A stretch of DNA of 8,634 nt from Pseudomonadota bacterium (lineage in GTDB: Bacteria; Pseudomonadota; Gammaproteobacteria; Natronospirales; REEB76): the NCBI GenBank assembly GCA_021779005.1, contig JAJYBN010000038.1, positions 1 through 8,634 of the forward strand, given 5' to 3'. How positions within the stretch are numbered: the first letter of the stretch is position 1; the number at the start of each line of letters is the position of its first letter. A program made the translations under genes and the position numbers. Shown here in pieces: positions 1 to 5,863 of this stretch. The notes beneath the pieces were generated by a model. The model worked only from the letters and a program-made list of their open reading frames with translations, was not told where the DNA came from and did no database searches.

Positions 1-112
1 CCTGCCCAACATACAAATGGCAGAAACCGCCTATTTTTTGCTGTTGATAGGATTGTGCACAACGCATTTCAAACGCCCGGATCAGCACCATTTGGCGGTA
101 CCAATCCATCAT
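1..112 (-). CDS. pdhA: Pyruvate dehydrogenase E1 component alpha subunit, N-terminal fragment (cut by window edge)
   Basis: Only the first 37 codons lie in the window. From ATG at 112 the frame reads MMDWYRQMVLIRAFEMRC, and later GGFCHLYVGQ. The YRxMxLIRxFE block followed by GGFCHLYxGQ is the characteristic N-terminus of the alpha chain of thiamine-diphosphate-dependent pyruvate dehydrogenase E1 (the alpha2-beta2 type). That enzyme decarboxylates pyruvate and passes the acetyl group to the E2 lipoyl domain in the cytoplasm. GGFCHLY favours pyruvate over branched-chain oxo-acid dehydrogenase. The start is uncertain. ATG at 112 and ATG at 109 leave almost nothing before the conserved YR and have no Shine-Dalgarno, only a pyrimidine-rich stretch. 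Upstream, the frame is open for 11 codons to a TAG at 146-148. queD lies upstream on the same strand. Confidence 0.85.
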   Translation of the reverse strand, partial: MMDWYRQMVLIRAFEMRCAQSYQQQKIGGFCHLYVGQ

Positions 113-360
113 GTGGGAGGGAGAGGGATCAATTTTCTGCTGCGGCTAAACCAAAGTTGTCACTGACACACCTTTTCCATTCAAAGCCAAAATAAGCCCT
201 CCACACGAAAAGCCCCGAAAACCGGTGCCTACGTGGAAAAATAACGCCTCGAAAAAACCTCGCGTCCGCGTCGGGGCTGCCATTGCCCAAGGCAACGGCG
301 CAATCCAAGCCAATCATTTTAGTGAATCGCAGGGATTCCGCCAAGCGATTTGTTCCCATA
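113..360. other. Intergenic region between queD and pdhA, with unresolved pdhA start
   Basis: No convincing complete gene is seen here. On the minus strand, GTG at 161-163 has a purine-rich AAAAGG (171-176) seven bases before it. It is in frame with pdhA but closes at TAG 146-148 after five codons. A 76-codon open frame at 129-359 on the minus strand has no recognisable protein features and is probably chance. No terminator after queD and no strong promoter were recognised. Confidence 0.5.
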
Positions 361-726
361 TCATGATTTTTCTTTTCCGCGATAAATACATCGACTGGTA
401 CAGGTTTCGTGAACCGTAATTTGCGCCATTTGCGGCAGCCGGTCTTTCAAGCGTATCCATATCCAGCGAGCGAGGTTCTCACTGGTGGGATTTTCCAATC
501 CCGGTATGTCATTCAAGTAGCGATGATCCAGAGCATCGAACATCGGCATGCAGGCCTTTTTCAGGTCGGCAAAATCCATGATCCAGCCACTGTCGGGCTG
601 CGGTTCGCCGCCTATGTGGATTTCCACACGGAAGGAATGGCCGTGCAGGCGACTGCACTTGTGGCTGGATGGCAGGTTCGGCAGCCGGTGGGCGGCTTCG
701 ATGTGGAATACCTTGAATATTTCCAT
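361..726 (-). CDS. queD: 6-carboxy-5,6,7,8-tetrahydropterin synthase QueD
   Basis: This 121-residue protein has the size and motifs of QueD. The enzyme converts 7,8-dihydroneopterin triphosphate to 6-carboxytetrahydropterin, the second step towards 7-deazaguanine and the queuosine of tRNA wobble position 34. Zinc ligands are visible as H13 (in EAAHRL) and H28/H30 (in RLHGHSF). The catalytic cysteine is C24 (HKCSRLHGH). D67-H68 (ALDHRYLND) and E107 (VHETCTSR) complete the active site, matching the E. coli residues C27, D70, H71 and E110 with a constant offset of 3. PTSENLARW is also a family signature. The ATG at 724-726 gives the normal N-terminus, although no strong Shine-Dalgarno precedes it. 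No queC, queE or queF is seen nearby. pdhA follows after a 248-nt gap on the same strand. Confidence 0.96.
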   Translation of the reverse strand: MEIFKVFHIEAAHRLPNLPSSHKCSRLHGHSFRVEIHIGGEPQPDSGWIMDFADLKKACMPMFDALDHRYLNDIPGLENPTSENLARWIWIRLKDRLPQMAQITVHETCTSRCIYRGKEKS

Positions 727-762
727 CGTAGTGCTTGTTAAATATGTTTTTTAATCCTGACT

Positions 763-768
763 ATTCTA
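763..768 (-). promoter_or_regulatory. Putative -10 element of the queD promoter
   Basis: On the minus strand, TAGAAT (5 of 6 matches to TATAAT) lies about 37 nt before the queD ATG and would give a leader of about 30 nt. No convincing -35 sits at 16-18 nt; the nearest candidates are TTGTAT at 14 nt and GGTTGT at 16 nt. The surrounding CAGCTAGAAT is identical to the -10 region proposed for ttcA. No promoter for the divergent DUF465 gene stood out. Confidence 0.35.
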
Positions 769-885
769 GCTGAGTCGCTGTCATACAACCCCATCAGTGC
801 GGGTAACCTGAATTTGCCGCTGGCGGGCCGCTTGCACCCTGGGCGTCAGGCTCGTATGTTGGCAGGCAACATCTGCACACATGGC

Positions 886-1113
886 ATGCCTACGTATCAG
901 CAAATGATAAAGACCAAACCACCCCAAGGAATCGCTGCCAAGCTAGAACAGCTGCGCGAGGAACACCGTGACCTGGACATCGCGATCGGCCGCCTGGCCG
1001 AGGATATCCACACCAATGAGTTGCAGCTCAAACGCCTCAAGAAACGCAAACTGCAGATAAAAGATTACATCACCAAGCTCGAAAGCCTACAGATCCCAGA
1101 CCTGAACGCATGA
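886..1113 (+). CDS. DUF465/YdcH-like small coiled-coil protein
   Basis: This is a short, highly charged protein. The conserved part runs from IAAKLEQLREEHRDLD to LKRLKKRKLQIKDYITKLE, the two-helix antiparallel coiled-coil pattern of the DUF465 (YdcH) family. It has an LxxxHxxLD-type first helix and a lysine-rich LKRxKLxLKDxI second helix. The molecular role of the family is not known. The start is not settled. ATG at 886 and ATG at 904 both lead directly into the domain but lack a clear Shine-Dalgarno. ATG at 856 has an AGG five bases upstream, and TTG at 814 opens the longest frame, but the extra residues do not look like the family. The stop TGA overlaps the ATG of the RNase AM gene as ATGA, so the two are probably co-transcribed and translationally coupled. 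A link to RNA metabolism can only be inferred from that neighbour. Confidence 0.8.
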   Translation: MPTYQQMIKTKPPQGIAAKLEQLREEHRDLDIAIGRLAEDIHTNELQLKRLKKRKLQIKDYITKLESLQIPDLNA

Positions 1114-1931
1114 TCGACCTGCACCTGCATTCGCGCGCCTCCGACGGCAGCCTCTCACCGACTGAGCTGGTGCAGTTGTGCACCGAGCGCGGCGTGCAGT
1201 TGTTCGCGCTCACCGACCACGACTGCCTGGATGGCCTGGCAGAAGCCCGCAGCGCAGCTGACGCCGCCGGCATCCGTTTCGTGGCAGGGGTGGAGATCTC
1301 CGTCAGCTGGGAAAACAAGACACTGCACATCATCGGTCTGGACATCGATACCAGCAATGCCGTTCTCAGCGCTGGTCTGGCGCACCTGCAGACAGTACGC
1401 GGCGGTCGCGCGCAGGCCATCGGCCAGCGTCTTGAATCTCGCAACATCCCCGGAGCGTTCGCGGGAGCGCGGCAACTGACCGGCAACGACAACGTAACGC
1501 GTACACATTTTGCCCAGTGGCTGTGCACTAACGGTCATGCCTCTACGCCGCAGAAAGCTTTCCAGCGCCTGCTGGCGCGCGGCAAGCCGGGGTACGTGGC
1601 AACGACTTGGGCGAACCTGGAACAAAGCATTGCCTGGATCCACGCCGCCGGTGGCTGGGCGGTGTTGGCACACCCGCTACGCTATGGCATGACGCGTAAC
1701 TGGCTGATGAAAGCACTCACCGCCTTCAAGCAAGCTGGCGGCGATGGCATCGAAGTGATCTGCGGTGGCGGCAACCGCGATGAATGCGCCGCCGCTGCCC
1801 ATTTCGCCAAGCGCTTTGAACTCCTAGCCTCAGTGGGCTCCGACTTCCACAATCCTTCCACGCCCTGGAATCAGCCGGGGATCAATACATCACTACCGGA
1901 TAATCTCACGCCAGTGTGGGAATGTTTTTAA
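1110..1931 (+). CDS. rnm: PHP-domain 5'-3' exoribonuclease RNase AM (YciV/TrpH family)
   Basis: This 273-residue protein is a PHP-family metal-dependent phosphoesterase, close in length to E. coli YciV (RNase AM). The metal-binding motifs are all present. They are HLH at 5-7 with D12 (SRASDGSLSP), TDHD at 35-38, E62 (GVEIS), H73, H188 (LAHPLRYGM) and GSDFH at 243-247. RTHFAQWL (131-138), RGKPGYV (157-163) and GGGNRD (219-224) are typical of the YciV/TrpH branch rather than histidinol phosphatase or the polymerase PHP domain. The E. coli enzyme degrades short RNAs 5' to 3', trims rRNA 5' ends and releases nucleoside monophosphates from 3',5'-bisphosphates; the same role is inferred here. The ATG at 1110 overlaps the stop of the DUF465 gene. 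The TAA lies 30 nt from the end of the convergent HD-GYP gene, with no obvious terminator between. Confidence 0.93.
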   Translation: MIDLHLHSRASDGSLSPTELVQLCTERGVQLFALTDHDCLDGLAEARSAADAAGIRFVAGVEISVSWENKTLHIIGLDIDTSNAVLSAGLAHLQTVRGGRAQAIGQRLESRNIPGAFAGARQLTGNDNVTRTHFAQWLCTNGHASTPQKAFQRLLARGKPGYVATTWANLEQSIAWIHAAGGWAVLAHPLRYGMTRNWLMKALTAFKQAGGDGIEVICGGGNRDECAAAAHFAKRFELLASVGSDFHNPSTPWNQPGINTSLPDNLTPVWECF

Positions 1932-1961
1932 CCATCCGGATGGGAACAGGCCGTACGTTTC

Positions 1962-3887
1962 TCAGCGAGACTGGTTTGTGGCAGTCGCAGCTTCGCCTGC
2001 CAGGGTGAAAACTTTGGCTTCCACGAAGATCTTCACCAGATCCGCATCCAGTTTGCCATGCTTGGCTTCATCTTCCAGCACCTTGAAGGCGCGTTCTGAG
2101 GGCATGGATTTCTTGTAAGGGCGATCGGCGGCAGTCAGCGCATCGTAGATGTCCGCCACCGTCATCAAGCGCGAGGGGAACGGGATTTCCCGCTGGGTGC
2201 GGCCGCGCGGGTAACCGCTGCCATCGAGCTTCTCGTGATGCGCACCCGCGAGCTCGGGTATCGCCGCCAGGTCCGCGGGCCAGGGGATGCGCCGCAGGAA
2301 GTTGTAGGTGTGCACCACGTGGGATTCGATCTCGATGCGTTCCTCGGGCGTCAGGCTGCCGCGCGGGATGGACAATACCCGGTGCTCATCATCGGTCAGC
2401 AGCGGGATGTCCTGCTCCGAAAGCTTGTAGTCTTTTGCGGTCTTGAGCGCTTTGCTGGGTTTGCTCTTCTGCATATCCGGCTGGTTGGCTTCCTGGATGG
2501 CTGCCCAATAGGCATCCAGCGCCGCCAGCTTGCTCTCCAGCTCCTGCTCGATGCTGAGCAGTTCCTCGCGCGAGCCCATACCGCTGCGCAGCATCAGCAG
2601 CTGCTGCACCAGAGCGCGGCGCTTGAGGCGTTCAATCTCCAGATTGATGCGCTCGCGGATCGCCTGGTAATGCTCGGGGCTGAGCTTGTGGGCTTTCACC
2701 AGCACGTGCTCGCGCACGCCGATCTTGCCGACATCGTGCAGCAGCGCTGCGTAACGCAGCTCGCGCAGTTGCCTGGCGTTGAAGCTGATGTTGCGGAAGC
2801 GCACCAACCCGGAGCGCGGCAGCGCTTCGGCCAGTCCGGTGGTAAGGCGCGCCACCCGGAAAGAATGGCCGCTGGTGGCCGGATCGCGCTGCTCGATGGC
2901 AGTCACCGACGCCACCACGAATCCCTCGAACATGTCCTCGATGGCGAGCAACAAGCGATTGTTGCCGATGGCTGCGGCTGCCTGGCTGGCCAGGGAGCGC
3001 AGCAGCGGCTGGATGTCATCGCTGAACGGCTGGGTCTCGGCGAGCGTGATCTTGGGGTCGATGAGTTTCACTGCCGGGTCGCGTTTGCGGTTGATGAACT
3101 CGATGCCGCCGACGATCTCCCCCTGCGGGAGGCGCAGGGGCGCTGCATACAGCGAACTGGTTCGATAACCGAAGCGCTGGTCGAAGCTGCCATTGAAATG
3201 CCAAGGCATACCGGCAGGCGGCACATAGGCATCCGTCAGGTTGATCTCCTCGCCGGTGACCGTCACAAAACCGGCGATGGAGGTCTGGTCCAGTGGCAGG
3301 CGCTGTTCCTCGAAGGAGAACTTCACGGAATCGTTCTGCGCCAGACGCAGCACCAGCTCTGAGGAGCCGTCCGGATGTTTCTCGGTAAGGAAGATGTTGG
3401 CGGCATCGCAACCGGCAAGACGCCGCGCTTGTGTGAGGATCCGTTCCAGGAGTGCCTGATGGTTGCGCTCGTCGAAAAGCGCCACGCCCATGTCCGTGAG
3501 CTGATGCATATGCCGACGCTGGCGCGCCATGGCTGCTGCCAGTGACAGGCTGCTGGCGATGGCAGCGGTCGGCCACCTGTTAGAGATGTGCGCCTCGCCC
3601 GGTAGTGTCATGGAGTCGTCCACTACCACTACGGCATCCGGGGCCGCCACCTGCCATTCGGCGCGGGTGACATCTCCGCCCAGCAGTTTTGGAGTGAGAC
3701 ACAGGACTCCGTAGATGCGGTTTTTCAAGTCTGCGGGTTGCTTGACGACCACGAACTGCAGATCGGCTTTTGCGAGCGCCGTCAGCTGGGCGCTGGAAAA
3801 ATAATCGGCTTCGCCGGCGATATACGTCGCGCCGTTATGTTCCTCATTACGACTGTCAGCATCTTTGGCCACAGATCTCTCAGTCAA
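1962..3887 (-). CDS. GAF and HD-GYP domain protein, probable cyclic-di-GMP phosphodiesterase
   Basis: This 641-residue cytoplasmic protein has three parts. Residues 1-120 form an unassigned alternating alpha/beta region with hydrophobic strands (FVVV, YGVLCL, AVVVVDD). A GAF sensor domain spans about 130-310. An HD-GYP domain spans about 325-625. The HD-GYP residues are complete: H341 (SGHSFRVA), H384-D385 (LLHDVGKIG), H523 (ESHVVHTY), H550-H551-E552, G558-Y559-P560 (DGSGYP) and D579xxD582 ([16 protein letters not shown]). Members of this family hydrolyse c-di-GMP to pGpG or GMP. An insertion of about 100 residues (roughly 410-510), predicted coiled coil then polar linker, splits the domain. 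The start is TTG at 3887, overlapping ttcA by 8 nt, or GTG at 3872. An upstream in-frame TAA just before TTG excludes anything longer. It is probably co-transcribed behind ttcA. The GAF ligand is unknown. Confidence 0.93.
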   Translation of the reverse strand: MTERSVAKDADSRNEEHNGATYIAGEADYFSSAQLTALAKADLQFVVVKQPADLKNRIYGVLCLTPKLLGGDVTRAEWQVAAPDAVVVVDDSMTLPGEAHISNRWPTAAIASSLSLAAAMARQRRHMHQLTDMGVALFDERNHQALLERILTQARRLAGCDAANIFLTEKHPDGSSELVLRLAQNDSVKFSFEEQRLPLDQTSIAGFVTVTGEEINLTDAYVPPAGMPWHFNGSFDQRFGYRTSSLYAAPLRLPQGEIVGGIEFINRKRDPAVKLIDPKITLAETQPFSDDIQPLLRSLASQAAAAIGNNRLLLAIEDMFEGFVVASVTAIEQRDPATSGHSFRVARLTTGLAEALPRSGLVRFRNISFNARQLRELRYAALLHDVGKIGVREHVLVKAHKLSPEHYQAIRERINLEIERLKRRALVQQLLMLRSGMGSREELLSIEQELESKLAALDAYWAAIQEANQPDMQKSKPSKALKTAKDYKLSEQDIPLLTDDEHRVLSIPRGSLTPEERIEIESHVVHTYNFLRRIPWPADLAAIPELAGAHHEKLDGSGYPRGRTQREIPFPSRLMTVADIYDALTAADRPYKKSMPSERAFKVLEDEAKHGKLDADLVKIFVEAKVFTLAGEAATATNQSR

Positions 3888-4809
3888 TTCCGTTTACAAC
3901 ACGTCCACGTGGTGTGGTCTTCAGCAGCTCCTCCACGCTGATTGTGGCCATCAACACATCCTCCTGGCCGTCATCGTCCGGGCCGTCCACCAGCCAGTTT
4001 GGGACCAGTGTGTGACGCGCACCCAGATTTACGAAATCGAACAGTTTTGGATCGGCCAGGTGCGAAGGCGTCACGTTCTGGAGCGCGGCGAAGATATTTC
4101 GGCTGCGGCCGGGAAATTCGCGCTCCCAGTCCGCCAGCATGTTCTTCACCACCCGGCGCTGCAGGTGCTCCTGGGAACCGCACAGATCGCAGGGTATCAG
4201 TGGGAATTCCTGGATGGCAGCGTACTTGGCAATGTCTCGCTCTTCGCAATAGGCCAGCGGGCGGATCACTACATTTCGGCCGTCGTCGGATTGCAGCTTG
4301 GGCGGCATGGTTTTCATCTGGCCACCATAGAACAAGTTCAGGAAGAAGGTCTCTATGATGTCGCCGCGGTGATGGCCGAGGGCGATCTTGGTGATGCCGT
4401 TGTCTGCCGCGTAGCTGTAGAGTGCGCCGCGCCGAAGGCGCGAACACAGGCCGCAGGTGGTCTTGCCTTCCGGTATCACGCGCTTGACCACGCTGTAGGT
4501 ATCCTGCTCCAGGATGTGGAATGGCGCGCCGAGCTTGGTCAGGTATTCGGGCAGCACATGCTCCGGGAAACCGGGCTGTTTCTGGTCGAGATTCACCGCC
4601 AGGATCTCGAACTCCACCGGCGCGCTCTGGCGCAGCTTCAGCAGGATATCCAGCAGCGTGTAGGAATCCTTGCCGCCTGAGAGGCACACCATCACCCGGT
4701 CGCCGGCCTCGATCATGTTGAAATCCTGGATGGCTCTGCCCACGTTGCGGCGCAGGCGCTTCTCCAGTTTGTTGGAGTTGACGGAGCGTTTATGCAACAC
4801 GATTTGCAT
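3880..4809 (-). CDS. ttcA: tRNA 2-thiocytidine(32) synthetase TtcA
   Basis: This 309-residue cytoplasmic enzyme belongs to the PP-loop ATP pyrophosphatases. The ATP-binding SGGKDS is at 44-49, after MVCL. C119 and C122 ([12 protein letters not shown]) plus C210 (PCDLC) correspond to the three cysteines that bind the 4Fe-4S cluster in E. coli TtcA (C122, C125, C213). [19 protein letters not shown] (145-163) and IRPLAYC are also TtcA signatures. The enzyme activates C32 of certain tRNAs with ATP and inserts sulfur supplied by a cysteine desulfurase. The length is normal for the family and the ATG at 4807-4809 gives the expected N-terminus, with only weak Shine-Dalgarno complementarity. The TGA at 3880-3882 overlaps the start region of the downstream HD-GYP gene, so the two probably form an operon. 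A promoter candidate lies just upstream. Confidence 0.97.
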   Translation of the reverse strand: MQIVLHKRSVNSNKLEKRLRRNVGRAIQDFNMIEAGDRVMVCLSGGKDSYTLLDILLKLRQSAPVEFEILAVNLDQKQPGFPEHVLPEYLTKLGAPFHILEQDTYSVVKRVIPEGKTTCGLCSRLRRGALYSYAADNGITKIALGHHRGDIIETFFLNLFYGGQMKTMPPKLQSDDGRNVVIRPLAYCEERDIAKYAAIQEFPLIPCDLCGSQEHLQRRVVKNMLADWEREFPGRSRNIFAALQNVTPSHLADPKLFDFVNLGARHTLVPNWLVDGPDDDGQEDVLMATISVEELLKTTPRGRVVNGID

Positions 4810-4844
4810 GCACAGTCTCGGGATGGGTGACGCAGATGAGCGTC

Positions 4845-4874
4845 ATTCTAGCTGTAAAACCCCGTGTCTTTCAG
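4845..4874 (-). promoter_or_regulatory. Putative sigma-70-type promoter of the ttcA-HD-GYP operon
   Basis: On the minus strand, CTGAAA (4869-4874, 4 of 6 matches to TTGACA) and TAGAAT (4845-4850, 5 of 6 matches to TATAAT) are separated by 18 nt. Transcription would begin near 4838, giving a leader of about 30 nt. The -10 context CAGCTAGAAT is shared with the region upstream of queD. Confidence 0.45.
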
Positions 4875-4885
4875 CTACTTAGTAG
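4875..4885. promoter_or_regulatory. Short inverted repeat abutting the ttcA -35 element
   Basis: CTACT-T-AGTAG is a perfect 5+1+5 inverted repeat directly upstream of the proposed -35 hexamer of ttcA. Its position suits a regulator site, but it is short enough to arise by chance and no regulator is suggested by the sequence. Confidence 0.2.
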
Positions 4886-4907
4886 TGCATGTCATAAATA
4901 CAGCGGC

Positions 4908-4950
4908 CAGGCTCCGGCCCAAACGGCCTAGAGAGCCTGTGCGCCTTTTT
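4908..4950 (+). terminator. Terminator-like hairpin with T tract, no upstream plus-strand gene known
   Basis: CAGGCTC (4908-4914) pairs perfectly with GAGCCTG (4933-4939). Inside, GGCC (4916-4919) can pair with GGCC (4925-4928). Five T residues follow at 4946-4950, after a six-base gap. This resembles a Rho-independent terminator read on the plus strand. No plus-strand gene ends here, because the gene to the left, ttcA, reads the other way. It may end an unannotated short transcript, or it may be chance structure. Confidence 0.35.
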
Positions 4951-5143
4951 CACGGTGGTTGGCATTGTGCAGAGCAAGCAGGGAAATACAAGCATTGAAT
5001 AAAATGCAAGCCTGCGCCCACGCGCTGGTGGGCATGCCAACTATCATTTGATCGATAGTGACCCACGTTTGGACCTTCCAGCATCTATGCTAATCTATAT
5101 CGAGATTCCCTGTAATCAGAGACTTCGTTAAAGGAGCCCCGTC
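4951..5143. other. Non-coding stretch with serial hairpins upstream of the DsrE-like gene
   Basis: No gene is visible. Three further inverted repeats occur: GCATT/AATGC (4992-4996 and 5003-5007), GCCCAC/GTGGGC (5016-5021 and 5028-5033, hexaloop) and CTATC/GATAG (5041-5045 and 5054-5058). A weak promoter for the DsrE-like gene could be TTGGAC (5069-5074) with TAATCT (5091-5096), 16 nt apart. Each hexamer matches consensus at only 3 of 6 positions. Confidence 0.4.
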
Positions 5144-5701
5144 ATGCTACGAAAGATTGCGATCCTGCTGGCCGTGTTTGCCAGTCTCATGTTTTCCGCC
5201 ACGGTCTTCGCCAAAGAGACCAAGACGGCTGCCGAGCCATTCCCCCTGATCGAAGGATACGGCACGGTAAAACCAATGCCGGCCACCTCGCCACCAGTCA
5301 GCAAGTACAAGATTTACAAAGTGATTTTTGACGTCAGCAAAGGCAACGATCCGGATGAAGTCAACAGCGGACTCGAAGCGGTCGCGCAGGCAGTCAATGC
5401 GTTCGCTTCCGCCGGGGTCTCCAAGAAAAACCTCAAGTTCGTGGTGGTGATCCACGGGGATGCCACGCCCATCGTGATTTCCGGCGGCGGTTATAACACC
5501 CGCTTCCATGTGGCCAACCCGAACAATGATCTGATCAGCAAGTTGAACGCCGTGGGTGTACAGATGCTGGTGGATGGCCAGTCTCTCATTGAGCACCAGA
5601 TCGAAGGCGCCGAGGTGAATTCAAATATCTCTGAAACCCTGTCGGCTCCGAGCACCCTGGTCATCTACGAACAGCACAAGTACCAACTTTACATGCCATG
5701 A
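5144..5701 (+). CDS. Exported DsrE-family protein lacking cysteine
   Basis: This 185-residue protein starts with a Sec signal peptide: basic MLRK, a hydrophobic core, then probable cleavage after VFA at residue 23. A proline-rich linker follows, then a DsrE/DsrF-like domain (COG1416 type) at about 55-184. Its features are YKVIFDVSKGNDPDEV (58-73), a helix rich in Ala and Val, LKFVVVIHGDATPIV (97-111), LNAVGVQMLVDGQSL (134-148) and a C-terminal APSTLVIYEQHKY. Many relatives carry a cysteine just before GQS; here it is Asp144, and the whole protein contains no cysteine. Sulfur-carrier chemistry is therefore unlikely and the role is unknown. The ATG is well supported by AAGGAG at 5131-5136, seven bases upstream. 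It appears to be a single-gene transcript ending at the palindrome at 5776-5805. Confidence 0.85.
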   Translation: MLRKIAILLAVFASLMFSATVFAKETKTAAEPFPLIEGYGTVKPMPATSPPVSKYKIYKVIFDVSKGNDPDEVNSGLEAVAQAVNAFASAGVSKKNLKFVVVIHGDATPIVISGGGYNTRFHVANPNNDLISKLNAVGVQMLVDGQSLIEHQIEGAEVNSNISETLSAPSTLVIYEQHKYQLYMP

Positions 5702-5749
5702 GCCATCTGCAGGCCAGCGCTGCTCAACAGCGTAACTTGCGGCAGGGCA

Positions 5750-5770
5750 TCGATCACGGATGGCGATCGA
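5750..5770. repeat. Short inverted repeat before the terminator palindrome
   Basis: TCGATC (5750-5755) and GATCGA (5765-5770) are perfect inverted copies separated by nine bases. They lie five bases before the long palindrome, so an RNA from the DsrE-like gene could end in two tandem hairpins. Confidence 0.4.
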
Positions 5771-5775
5771 ACCAC

Positions 5776-5807
5776 ACGCCCCATGGGTTTAAACCCATGG
5801 GGCGTTT
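5776..5807 (+). terminator. Perfect 30-nt palindrome, probable Rho-independent terminator
   Basis: Bases 5776-5805 form a perfect palindrome of two 15-nt arms centred between 5790 and 5791; the left arm is ACGCCCCATGGGTTT. As RNA it folds into a GC-rich stem of about 12 pairs with a TTTAAA loop, followed on the plus strand by TTT (5805-5807) and then C. It lies 75 nt after the stop of the DsrE-like gene and 58 nt beyond the end of the convergent sensor gene. The T tract is short, and on the minus strand there is none, so termination of the plus-strand gene is the better reading. Confidence 0.75.
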
Positions 5808-5863
5808 CAATCTGGCCACTCAATTAAGCCCGTTAACTTTTCTCTAGCGATCCAGTCTCTGAA

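Noticed and set aside
129..359. A 76-codon minus-strand open frame between queD and pdhA
   Set aside because: Its composition is not protein-like, no motif is recognised and no ribosome site precedes it. Only its position in a gap favours it.
336..361. Inverted repeat AATCGC/GCGATT just after queD, considered as a terminator
   Set aside because: The stem is six pairs with a large loop and no T run follows on the minus strand.
1932..1943. 12-nt palindrome CCATCCGGATGG between the convergent RNase AM and HD-GYP genes, considered as a shared terminator
   Set aside because: There is no loop space and no T tract on either strand after the symmetry, so termination here is not supported.
2235..3362. 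A 375-codon open frame on the plus strand
   Set aside because: It lies antisense inside the HD-GYP gene, which has complete domain motifs. The frame is open because of codon bias in the real gene and its translation has no recognisable motif.
3865..4680. A 271-codon open frame on the plus strand
   Set aside because: It is the antisense shadow of ttcA, whose PP-loop and cysteine motifs are intact on the minus strand.
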